Source: a virus. Taken from it: DNA of 27,099 bases. The DNA is taken from positions 1 through 27,099 of IMG/VR virus record IMGVR_UViG_3300044634_000251, one strand, 5' to 3'. Of this stretch, positions 1-5,878 are shown in pieces. The position numbers were made by a program, and so were the translations under genes. Every line of letters starts with the position of its first letter. Within the stretch, counting starts at the first letter, position 1. A model generated the notes under the pieces. It ran no database searches and was not told the origin of the DNA. It saw only the letters and a list, made by a program, of their open reading frames with translations.

Positions 1-96
1 CAAAAGAGCGGTATCTCCAAAGGTACTACGGTCAAAATGTCTGGCTCTAAACCTCTGGGCATGAAAAACGGCGGCATGTCAAAAGGCAAGTGCTGA
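1..96 (+). CDS. 3' end of a small Gly/Lys-rich phage protein (5'-truncated)
   Basis: Frame 1 is open from the window edge to TGA at 94-96 and gives 31 residues ending GMKNGGMSKGKC. The piece is basic and rich in Gly, Lys, Ser and Met, with a repeated K-x-GG-M pattern, like the tails of the next two proteins. Its start lies outside the window, so size and domains are unknown. Position and composition suggest another member of the run of small basic proteins that opens the window. I recognise no function. The next gene follows 15 nt later with its own AAGGAG. Confidence 0.6.
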   Translation, partial: QKSGISKGTTVKMSGSKPLGMKNGGMSKGKC

Positions 97-111
97 TTTA
101 AGGAGCCGATC

Positions 112-783
112 ATGGCAAAGAAAAATTTAGGCAGGTTAGCGGGTCTTGCTGCTCTTGCGGGCGCAGCGTACATGGCGTCCAAAGGCAAGGACAAAGATGA
201 CGCGGGCGACCAAAAGACCAGTTCTTACACCGGCGACACTAAAAAAGTCGAAGATAAGGAAGAGCCACGTCGTCAAATTACTGACTACATGAAAAAGTCT
301 GACGGCGACAGTAAACCAATTACTGAGGCCGACGTTGTCATGCCTGAGAAGGCAGCGCCTGCGGCCCCTAAAAAACCCACGCCTCCTCGCGCTCCTACTA
401 CCGACAAGACCGCCCCCCGTGGCGATTCTTCTCGCGTTAATTTGGAAGCCGGTATGAGCCGTGGCACACGTTCTGTACCCAATAACAACTACAGTAACGA
501 AGGTCGTTCTTCCGCAAAGCCACCAAGCACGATGTCTTCTTCCGCAGAAGGTATGAAAAACTACAAGCCGCGCCGTGCGCCAGCAGCAGCCCCGTTTAAG
601 GGTGGCCAACCCGGATACGACGAAGCTGGCAATTTCTTGGGTGGCCGTCGTGGTTACGACGAAGCTGGCAACCCCATGAAAAAGGGTGGCAAAGTCAAGA
701 AGATGGCTTCTGGCGGCATGACCGCATCAAGTCGCGCAGATGGCATTGCCTCTCGCGGCAAAACCAAATGCAAGATGTATTGA
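112..783 (+). CDS. Low-complexity basic protein with C-terminal SRADGIAxRGKT tag
   Basis: 223 aa. ATG at 112 has AAGGAG about 6 nt upstream. After a short N-terminus with an Ala/Gly stretch (LAGLAALAGAAYMAS, residues 8-22) that could be a weak hydrophobic segment, the protein is dominated by Lys, Pro, Ala, Ser and Asp and looks disordered. Residues about 163-190 hold a duplicated 'GYDEAGN' unit (GQPGYDEAGNFLGG then RRGYDEAGNPMKKGG). The last ~30 residues carry MASGGMT and SRADGIASRGKT. The next gene ends with nearly the same tag, so the two tails are paralogous. Upstream of the adaptor genes, it is likely a minor head or virion-associated protein, but no function is established and I see no catalytic motif. 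Confidence 0.7.
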   Translation: MAKKNLGRLAGLAALAGAAYMASKGKDKDDAGDQKTSSYTGDTKKVEDKEEPRRQITDYMKKSDGDSKPITEADVVMPEKAAPAAPKKPTPPRAPTTDKTAPRGDSSRVNLEAGMSRGTRSVPNNNYSNEGRSSAKPPSTMSSSAEGMKNYKPRRAPAAAPFKGGQPGYDEAGNFLGGRRGYDEAGNPMKKGGKVKKMASGGMTASSRADGIASRGKTKCKMY

Positions 784-791
784 GGTTAATC

Positions 792-1034
792 ATGACTGAA
801 GACGACAAAAAAGCTGCGAAGTACCGCAAAGAAGCCAAAATTGGCGGTACTGATGCGCCTGCCCCTCCTGAAATCCTGCAAGAGATTGCAGACAAGAAAG
901 CTGCTGCCAAAGCTGCTGAAGCGCCCACCACCAAAAAGGATATGGGCAAGAAGTTTGCCGCAGGTGGTTCCGCTTCTAGTCGCGCAGATGGTATTGCCCA
1001 GCGCGGCAAAACTCGCGGGACGATCATCCGATGA
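792..1034 (+). CDS. Small Lys/Ala-rich protein with SRADGIAxRGKT tag
   Basis: 80 aa from ATG 792. A start at 768 would sit inside the upstream gene without a good ribosome site, whereas 792 has GAGGT about 7 nt upstream. The N-terminal half is a predicted charged helix (MTEDDKKAAKYRKEAKIGG), followed by EILQEIADKKAAAKAAE. Residues 55-76 hold FAAGGSASSRADGIAQRGKT, nearly identical to the C-terminus of the preceding protein. Its TGA overlaps the next ATG (ATGATGG at 1031), implying translational coupling. Likely a minor virion or virion-associated protein; function unknown. Confidence 0.7.
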   Translation: MTEDDKKAAKYRKEAKIGGTDAPAPPEILQEIADKKAAAKAAEAPTTKKDMGKKFAAGGSASSRADGIAQRGKTRGTIIR

Positions 1035-1309
1035 TGGCGAGTCGTGGCATGGGCGCAATCCGAGCATCTAAGATGCCCGGTAGGAAAGTCGTTCGTCGCA
1101 CCGATAAACCACAGGATGTAGATATGTATGCAGAAGGTGGCAAAGTAAACGCCGCCGGAAACTACACCAAGCCCGGCCTGCGCAAGCGGATCGTGTCTCA
1201 GGTCAAGGCGGCGGCGACTCACGGTACTGGAGCTGGCCAGTGGTCAGCCCGTAAAGCACAACTTGTTGCCAAAAAGTACAAGGCAGCAGGCGGGGGTTAC
1301 CGAGATTGA
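1031..1309 (+). CDS. DUF5872-like protein, N-terminal part (split gene)
   Basis: 92 aa, very basic. The start ATGATG at 1031 overlaps the previous TGA; initiation at 1031 or 1034 cannot be separated. Residues 32-38 are MYAEGGK. The C-terminal half reads PGLRKRIVSQVKAA, then GAGQWSARKAQLVAKK and YKAAGGGY, which I recognise as the N-terminal half of DUF5872-like proteins known from phages and large viruses, normally one polypeptide continuing into the sequence found in the next ORF. Here a TGA at 1307-1309 interrupts the two halves, which lie in different frames. Function unknown; the basic composition would suit nucleic-acid binding, which is inference only. Confidence 0.65.
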   Translation: MMASRGMGAIRASKMPGRKVVRRTDKPQDVDMYAEGGKVNAAGNYTKPGLRKRIVSQVKAAATHGTGAGQWSARKAQLVAKKYKAAGGGYRD

Positions 1310-1539
1310 AAGCGCCGCAGACTTCCCTTAAAAATTGGGGCGACCAAAAATGGAGAACCAAAAGTGGTAAAAAATCTTCTGAAACAGGTGAGCGATACCT
1401 TCCTGAAGCTGCGATCAAAGCTCTCAGTTCTTCTGAGTACGCTGCGACAACGCGTGCAAAAAGAGCAGGTAAAAAAGCCGGAAAACAATTCGTGAAACAA
1501 CCGCCCAAAGTGGCGAAGAAAACGGCAGGATTTAGATAA
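1306..1539 (+). CDS. DUF5872-like protein, C-terminal part (TTG start)
   Basis: 77 aa from TTG at 1306, the only plausible start before the conserved sequence begins; TTGA overlaps the stop of the upstream half, and a G-rich stretch (GGGGG, 1292-1296) lies upstream. Residues read SLKNWGDQKWRTKSGKK, then ERYLPEAAIKAL, EYAATTRAKRAGKKAGKQFVK and a Lys-rich end, typical of the second half of DUF5872-like proteins. The frame is -1 relative to the first half, so the pair may be a fission, a coupled start, or a frameshift product. The stop overlaps the next ATG (TAATG). Very basic; molecular role unknown. Confidence 0.65.
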   Translation: MKAPQTSLKNWGDQKWRTKSGKKSSETGERYLPEAAIKALSSSEYAATTRAKRAGKKAGKQFVKQPPKVAKKTAGFR

Positions 1540-2465
1540 TGGCAACCACCTCTGGACAAACCGGTTTCAATCTAGACCTCACCGACTTGGTGGAGGAAGC
1601 GTTTGAACGCGCCGGGGGTGAGTTACGTACTGGGTATGACTTACGTACTGCTCGTCGCAGTTTGAACATCATGTTCGCTGACTGGGCAAATCGTGGTATC
1701 AACCTCTGGACAATTGAGACAGGTACGATTGACTTCGTGCAGGGGCAAAACACTTACGCCCTGCCTGATGACACCATCGACTTACTTGAGCACGTCATTC
1801 GTACCGGTGGCAACATAGCTTCGACTCAATCCGACCTGACTATTACTCGGATTAGTGTTTCTACCTATGCCACAATCCCCAACAAAATTACCCAAGCCAG
1901 ACCTATTCAGGTTTGGATTCAACGATATAACGGGCAAACTTCACCCACAGGGTTAACCCTAAACGGGGCTATCACAGCCACTTCCACCCAAATAACTTTA
2001 AATTCTGCTGTTGGTTTACCCGCCGCTGGGTTCATCAAGATTGATAACGAGATTATCAATTATGGGTATATCGACGGAAATGTGCTTTATAACTGTTTCC
2101 GTGGGCAGCAAAACACAACTGCCGTAAGTCATACAAGCACAACCGCCGTGTACTGGCAGCAAGTCCCCGCAATTACTGTTTGGCCAACTCCAGACAACGC
2201 ACAGCAATACCAATTTGTGTATTGGCGTCTACGCCGCACTCAAGACGCAGGTGGCGGTGTCAACATCATGGATGTGCCTTTCAGATTCCTGCCTTGTATG
2301 GCGGCTGGATTGGCGTATTACGTAGCTGGGAAAATCCCCCAAGGCGCTGAGCGCCTACAGTTTCTGAAGGCTCAGTATGACGAGGCTTGGGAGCTGGCTG
2401 CGTATGAAGATCACGAGAAAGCCGCTTTGCGCCTTGTTCCCCGTCAAACCTACATCGGGAGGTAA
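1539..2465 (+). CDS. Head-tail adaptor / tail tubular-like protein (P22 gp4 / T7 gp11 type) with inserted beta module
   Basis: 308 aa; ATG 1539 overlaps the preceding stop. The N-terminal ~90 residues are helical and conserved (DLVEEAFERAGGELRTGYDL, ARRSLNIMFADWANRGINLW), followed by beta structure, ITVWPTPDN at 211-219 and a C-terminal helical stretch (PFRFLPCMAAGLAYYVAGKI). This arrangement is typical of ring-forming adaptor proteins that dock under the portal in short-tailed phages; I assign it by resemblance. Residues about 138-207 form an inserted beta module (IKIDNEIINYG, then CFRGQQNTTAVSH) that separates two parts of the core and resembles a module in the nozzle protein at 14660. The neighbouring 242-aa protein also looks adaptor-like, so which is the true adaptor is unclear. 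Confidence 0.65.
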   Translation: MATTSGQTGFNLDLTDLVEEAFERAGGELRTGYDLRTARRSLNIMFADWANRGINLWTIETGTIDFVQGQNTYALPDDTIDLLEHVIRTGGNIASTQSDLTITRISVSTYATIPNKITQARPIQVWIQRYNGQTSPTGLTLNGAITATSTQITLNSAVGLPAAGFIKIDNEIINYGYIDGNVLYNCFRGQQNTTAVSHTSTTAVYWQQVPAITVWPTPDNAQQYQFVYWRLRRTQDAGGGVNIMDVPFRFLPCMAAGLAYYVAGKIPQGAERLQFLKAQYDEAWELAAYEDHEKAALRLVPRQTYIGR

Positions 2466-2467
2466 AG

Positions 2468-2893
2468 ATGGGTAATAGGTTTGCCAGCGGTAAGAACGCA
2501 ATTGCCCAATGCGACCGCTGCGACCAGCGGTTCATGCTCAAGGTATTGAAGACGGAAATCATCAAAACCAAGAACTACAACCTACTGGTGTGCCCAGAGT
2601 GTTGGGACCCAGACCAGCCACAGTTGCAGTTGGGTATGTTCCCAGTGGACGACCCGCAGGCTTTGAGGAATCCACGCCCCGACCGCAGCTATGTGTTCTC
2701 CGGCACGAATGGATTGCAGCTTGTTCCAACAGGGACTGGCCCAGACGGGGCGGGAACAGTAGAAGCGGGTAGCCGCATCTTTCAGTGGGGATGGAATCCT
2801 GTTGGTGGATCTTCGTTTTTTGATGCTGCTCTAACGCCAAATAACTTGGTATTAGCAGTAGAACTTGGTACAGTAACGGTTACAACGACATAA
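2468..2893 (+). CDS. Zinc-ribbon-containing conserved phage protein
   Basis: 141 aa; ATG 2468 is preceded by GGGAGGT overlapping the previous gene's end. Two CxxC knuckles are visible: CDRC at residues 15-18 and CPEC at about 42-45, separated by KVLKTEIIKTKNYNL, which fits a small zinc ribbon of about 35 residues. It is followed by WDPDQPQLQLG, a conserved stretch I associate with phage neck/tail gene clusters. The C-terminal half is beta-rich (SGTNGLQLVPTGTG, VTVTTT). Placed between the two adaptor-like genes, it is probably a minor structural or assembly protein. The four cysteines imply metal binding; the partner is unknown. Confidence 0.65.
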   Translation: MGNRFASGKNAIAQCDRCDQRFMLKVLKTEIIKTKNYNLLVCPECWDPDQPQLQLGMFPVDDPQALRNPRPDRSYVFSGTNGLQLVPTGTGPDGAGTVEAGSRIFQWGWNPVGGSSFFDAALTPNNLVLAVELGTVTVTTT

Positions 2894-2900
2894 GGAGTCG

Positions 2901-3077
2901 ATGATGGATGCAAAGAAAGCAGTTCGCAAGCATGAGCAAAACATGCACCCCGGCAAAACGCCAACCAAGCTGCGTGCTGGTGGCAAGACTAACAGCGACA
3001 TGCTGAAGATGGGCCGTGGTTTGGCTAAAGTTGCCAACCAAATGAACCCCGGTCGTCGTTCTGGTCGTGGAGGCTGA
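2901..3077 (+). CDS. Small basic conserved phage protein (58 aa)
   Basis: 58 aa, starting at ATG 2901 (a second ATG follows at 2904) with AAGGAG 4-9 nt upstream. Read by eye: MMDAKKAVRKHEQNMHPGK, then KLRAGGKTNSDMLKMGRG and a tail ending RRSGRGG. It is strongly basic with no hydrophobic segment. Small proteins with HExxMHxGKxPTKLR-like sequence are, as I recall, common beside adaptor genes in podovirus-like phages; none has a known function. Its TGA at 3075-3077 is immediately followed by the next ATG, so the pair is likely coupled. It could bind DNA or stabilise the head-tail junction; that is inference. Confidence 0.65.
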   Translation: MMDAKKAVRKHEQNMHPGKTPTKLRAGGKTNSDMLKMGRGLAKVANQMNPGRRSGRGG

Positions 3078-3078
3078 T

Positions 3079-3279
3079 ATGGCTGAGTACAAAAAACCCA
3101 AGGTGTATCCTTCTGTGACTGTGGGCGAAGAGCCAGCAAAGACAACTATGCGCAAAGCAAACGTGTCTGTTGCAAACACACGTAGCCAAGACTACCCTCC
3201 TACCAAAACCACTGGTATCAAAATCCGTGGTACTGGCGCGGCTACCAAAGGTTTGATGGCCAGAGGCCCGATGGCATGA
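3079..3279 (+). CDS. Small basic protein with GTGAATKG motif
   Basis: 66 aa from ATG 3079. An in-frame ATG at 3067 lies inside the upstream gene; GGAGG at 3069-3073 sits correctly for 3079. The C-terminus reads GIKIRGTGAATKGLMARGPM, a Gly-rich tag of the same flavour as other small proteins in this window (Gly, Lys and Arg alternating, ending in Met-Ala). The N-terminal half is Lys/Pro-rich. Its stop overlaps the ATG of the next gene (ATGA at 3276). The 'RGTGAATKG' end is, from memory, a recurring signature in metagenomic phage genomes, always next to adaptor genes. No function is known. Confidence 0.65.
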   Translation: MAEYKKPKVYPSVTVGEEPAKTTMRKANVSVANTRSQDYPPTKTTGIKIRGTGAATKGLMARGPMA

Positions 3280-4004
3280 CCTACAACGAGTTGATTGCTG
3301 CTATTCAGTCGTACACCGAGAATACGTTCCCGGAAACGTACCTTGCCAGTGGAGCAACTGTGTCTTCAACGACGCAGTTGAACACCTTCATTGAGCAGGC
3401 TGAGCAGCGCATTTTCAACACGGTGCAGTTCCCATCGTTGCGTAAAAACGTAACGGGCATCACATCAATCGGAAATAAGTACTTGTCATGTCCGGCGGAT
3501 TTTTTGGCGTCTTATTCATTGGCTGTTGAAACCGCCGATGGACAAGAGTTCTTGTTGAACAAAGATGTGAACTTCATCCGTCAGGCATATCCCAAAGCCA
3601 CTGACACTGCCACGCCTAAGTACTACGCCCTGTTCGGGCCAACAACTACCAATGACCCCAGCCCTGTCATCACAAATGAGCTGAGCTTTATTCTTGGCCC
3701 AACACCTGATGCGGCATATAACGTTGAGCTGCACTATTACTATTACCCCGAGTCAATCACCACTGCGGCTTCTGGCCAAACTTGGCTGGGCGACAACTTT
3801 GACACCGTATTGTTGTACGGTTCATTGGTTGAGGCTTACACTTTCATGAAGGGTGAGCAAGACGTGATTGCGCTGTATGACGCCAAGTACAAAGAAGCAC
3901 TGGCAATGGCTCAGCGTCTGGGTGATGGTCTGGAGCGCAGCGACGCATACCGAAGCGGTCAGTTCAGAGTTCCTCCTCTGGCTCAGAATAACGGAGTGCG
4001 TTGA
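3276..4004 (+). CDS. Phage adaptor protein (SU10/T7 gp11-like)
   Basis: 242 aa; ATGA overlap with the previous gene. The N-terminal region is helical (LNTFIEQAEQRIFNTVQFPSLR), leading into beta structure: CPADFLASYSLAVE, FLLNKDVNFIRQAYP, TPKYYALFGPT and LSFILGPTPDAAYNVELHYY. It ends in helices (LLYGSLVEAYTFMKGEQDVI, YDAKYKEALAMAQRLGDG). This order and the motif 'LGPTPDAAY-VELHYYYYPE' are typical of phage adaptor proteins that form the ring between portal and tail in short-tailed phages. I am confident of the family type by resemblance, less so of its exact position relative to the 308-aa protein. The stop overlaps the next ATG (TGATG). Confidence 0.75.
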   Translation: MTYNELIAAIQSYTENTFPETYLASGATVSSTTQLNTFIEQAEQRIFNTVQFPSLRKNVTGITSIGNKYLSCPADFLASYSLAVETADGQEFLLNKDVNFIRQAYPKATDTATPKYYALFGPTTTNDPSPVITNELSFILGPTPDAAYNVELHYYYYPESITTAASGQTWLGDNFDTVLLYGSLVEAYTFMKGEQDVIALYDAKYKEALAMAQRLGDGLERSDAYRSGQFRVPPLAQNNGVR

Positions 4005-4426
4005 TGGCTTTCCAAGGCAACTTCTCATGCAACACGTTGCGTACGGCCTTGATGGACGGCACGATGAACTTCTCGTCCGACGTGTTTAAACTGGCCTTGT
4101 ACACAAATGCTGCAACACTGGATGAAACGACCACGGGCTACACAGCCACAGGCGAGGCTTCTGGTGGCAACTATGTGGCTACCGGGCAAGTAATTGCCGC
4201 CACTGTCTCCACAGCCACGACATCGGCGGGGAGTGTTGTTTACGTCACGTTTGCAGCGCCAGCATGGACTGGGTCGATTACTGCTCGCGGGGCATTGATA
4301 TACAACAACACTACTGGGGCCGCAGTTTGTGTGCTTGATTTTGGCAACGACAAAACCTCAACTTCAACTTTCACCGTGGCGATGCCTGCTAACACCAGCA
4401 CATCAGCACTCATTCGGCTTGTATAA
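4004..4426 (+). CDS. Beta-rich conserved virion-type protein
   Basis: 140 aa, starting at ATG 4004 inside TGATG (a TTG at 4001 would add one residue but overlaps the stop and is less likely). Sequence features: FKLALYTNAATLDETTTGYT near residues 28-47, WTGSITARGALIYN near 86-99, and VCVLDFGNDKTSTSTFTVAM near 107-126. The pattern is an all-beta sandwich rich in Thr and Ala with no signal peptide or membrane segment. I recall similar proteins next to adaptor and fibre genes in many phage genomes, annotated hypothetical. Decoration, collar or fibre-associated roles are possible. Confidence 0.6.
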   Translation: MAFQGNFSCNTLRTALMDGTMNFSSDVFKLALYTNAATLDETTTGYTATGEASGGNYVATGQVIAATVSTATTSAGSVVYVTFAAPAWTGSITARGALIYNNTTGAAVCVLDFGNDKTSTSTFTVAMPANTSTSALIRLV

Positions 4427-4435
4427 GGAGCAACC

Positions 4436-5011
4436 ATGTTCAACGAAAAAGTAGCATCAACAGACAATGTCAGCGCGGGCTTAGTTGCTCGTACCGGTTT
4501 TTCAGAAGGCACCCGCGCAGGCGGCGTGTTTCATGTCGAGTGTTTTGACAAAGACGGCAACTTGAAATGGAAAACTTCCGAACACAACTTGGTTGTGAAC
4601 GAAGGATTGCAGAGCATGAACACCCAGTATTTCAAGGGTTCAACCTACACCGCCGCTTTCTTCCTTGGTTTAATTACCGGCCCCGGTTCTGGTACAACCT
4701 TTGCCGCAGCCGACACTCTGGCTTCTAAAGCATGGACTGAGTACACCGACTACTCTGGCTCACGCAAGGCCGTGACTTTTGGTACGGCTACAACCGCAGA
4801 CCCTTCAGTCATCAGCAACTCTGCTTCGCCTTCTTCCTTCACCATTTCAGGTGCTGGTGGAACAGTGGCCGGTGCATTTTTGTGTACCGTGTCCAGCGGC
4901 ACATCTGGCGTATTGTTTTCGGAAGCCGACTTCCAGTCTCCCGGCGACCGCACCGTTGTGTCTGGCGACACTTTGAACGTGACCTACACATTCAGCCTCG
5001 ACGCTGCTTAA
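4436..5011 (+). CDS. Beta-sandwich conserved virion-type protein
   Basis: 191 aa; ATG 4436 is preceded by AAGGAG with 6 nt spacing. Motifs: DGNLKWKTSEHNLVVNEGL at residues 39-57, YFKGSTYTAAFFLGLITGP at 62-80, AWTEYTDYSGSRKAVTFG near 101-118, and a C-terminal SGDTLNVTYTFSLDAA. The LKW-x(5)-NLVVN-x-GL start and the SGDTLNVTYT end mark a family that, as I recall, is common in tailed phages near head-completion and tail genes. It is all-beta, without membrane segments. A decoration or accessory tail protein is the most likely role, by position only. Confidence 0.6.
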   Translation: MFNEKVASTDNVSAGLVARTGFSEGTRAGGVFHVECFDKDGNLKWKTSEHNLVVNEGLQSMNTQYFKGSTYTAAFFLGLITGPGSGTTFAAADTLASKAWTEYTDYSGSRKAVTFGTATTADPSVISNSASPSSFTISGAGGTVAGAFLCTVSSGTSGVLFSEADFQSPGDRTVVSGDTLNVTYTFSLDAA

Positions 5012-5014
5012 AGC

Positions 5015-5869
5015 GTGTTTGCTGATGCACCGTTTGCTTCCGCCCCCTTCGCCTCTCAGGGGAAGGCTGGGCGAAGTTTTGACTCTGATATAGAAGAGTC
5101 TGCGGCGGCATCAGAATTTACGTCAGCCGTAGCAAACTTTACTCCGTTGGTACTAGAGACCGGAACGGGGTCGGATTCTGTTTCTGTGGCGGCATCTGTA
5201 TTCAATGTAACAGTACCTGAGTCGGCAACAATCTCTGACCCAGTCACTGCGTTGGTGGTTTACGCTACAGCTATAGCTGAAGCTGCGACAGGTTCCGATA
5301 CCGACGTTGCACTAGGCACATTTGAAACCGCTGTAATTGAAGCTTCTACAGTTTCTGAAATTGTGTTTGCGGTGGTCGTTTTTGCAACAGATATTGCGGA
5401 GTTGGTGGCTGGGGGCGACAGCATTGTTGGTGGACAGGTTTATAACTCAATCATTTCCGAGCTTGTAAACGCATTGGATACACCTTCTGCAAACGCAGAC
5501 TTTTTAGCGGCAGTTGCAGAACTTATTTCTGGGTTGGATACCCCTAGCGCAGCCGCCGGGTTTGGTGTTGCAGTTTCTGAAACTGCGGCTGGTTCTGATA
5601 GTGCTTTGGTGGCTCCGTCCACCTTCAATGCACAGGCAAATGAAACCGCCAGAGCGCTTGATTCTGTCTTGGCAGCGGCAACCTTTATTGCTACCATTAG
5701 CGATGGCGCGGTAGGTGTGGATCAGGTTGTTGCAAGGTTGCTTTGGGAAATAATCAATGATGCGCAGACTGCAAACTGGGCAAGCATCAACGATGCACAA
5801 ACCCCGGGCTGGTCAGAAATCAACAACTCACAATCTACCACTTGGCAGAATGTGAAAACCCAATCGTAA
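5015..5869 (+). CDS. Tandem-repeat virion protein with C-terminal Trp repeats (GTG start)
   Basis: 284 aa. GTG at 5015 is the only usable start after the previous stop at 5009-5011 and has no clear Shine-Dalgarno, so it probably depends on coupling. The N-terminus FADAPFASAPFASQG resembles starts I have seen in phage repeat proteins. Residues about 24-240 consist of roughly ten degenerate repeats of ~20 residues with the pattern E-x-A-x-G-S/L-D-S/T...F/Y-x-x-x-I/V, each starting near a Glu (ESATISD, EAATGSD, EASTVSE, ELVAGGD, ELVNALD, ELISGLD, ETAAGSD, ETARALD). The end holds three 11-residue Trp repeats (NDAQTANWASI, NDAQTPGWSEI, NNSQSTTWQNV). Acidic and Ala/Val-rich, it could be a fibrous spacer or adhesin just upstream of the main fibre. 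Function not established. Confidence 0.55.
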   Translation: MFADAPFASAPFASQGKAGRSFDSDIEESAAASEFTSAVANFTPLVLETGTGSDSVSVAASVFNVTVPESATISDPVTALVVYATAIAEAATGSDTDVALGTFETAVIEASTVSEIVFAVVVFATDIAELVAGGDSIVGGQVYNSIISELVNALDTPSANADFLAAVAELISGLDTPSAAAGFGVAVSETAAGSDSALVAPSTFNAQANETARALDSVLAAATFIATISDGAVGVDQVVARLLWEIINDAQTANWASINDAQTPGWSEINNSQSTTWQNVKTQS

Positions 5870-5878
5870 GAGGCACAT

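Noticed and set aside
768-791. Upstream ATG for the 80-aa tagged protein
   Set aside because: Lies within the preceding gene and has no suitable ribosome site; ATG 792 has GAGGT at good distance.
1292-1298. Programmed -1 frameshift site in the DUF5872-like pair
   Set aside because: GGGGGTT does not allow good re-pairing in both ribosome sites, and a coupled TTG start explains the second ORF; kept only as an alternative.
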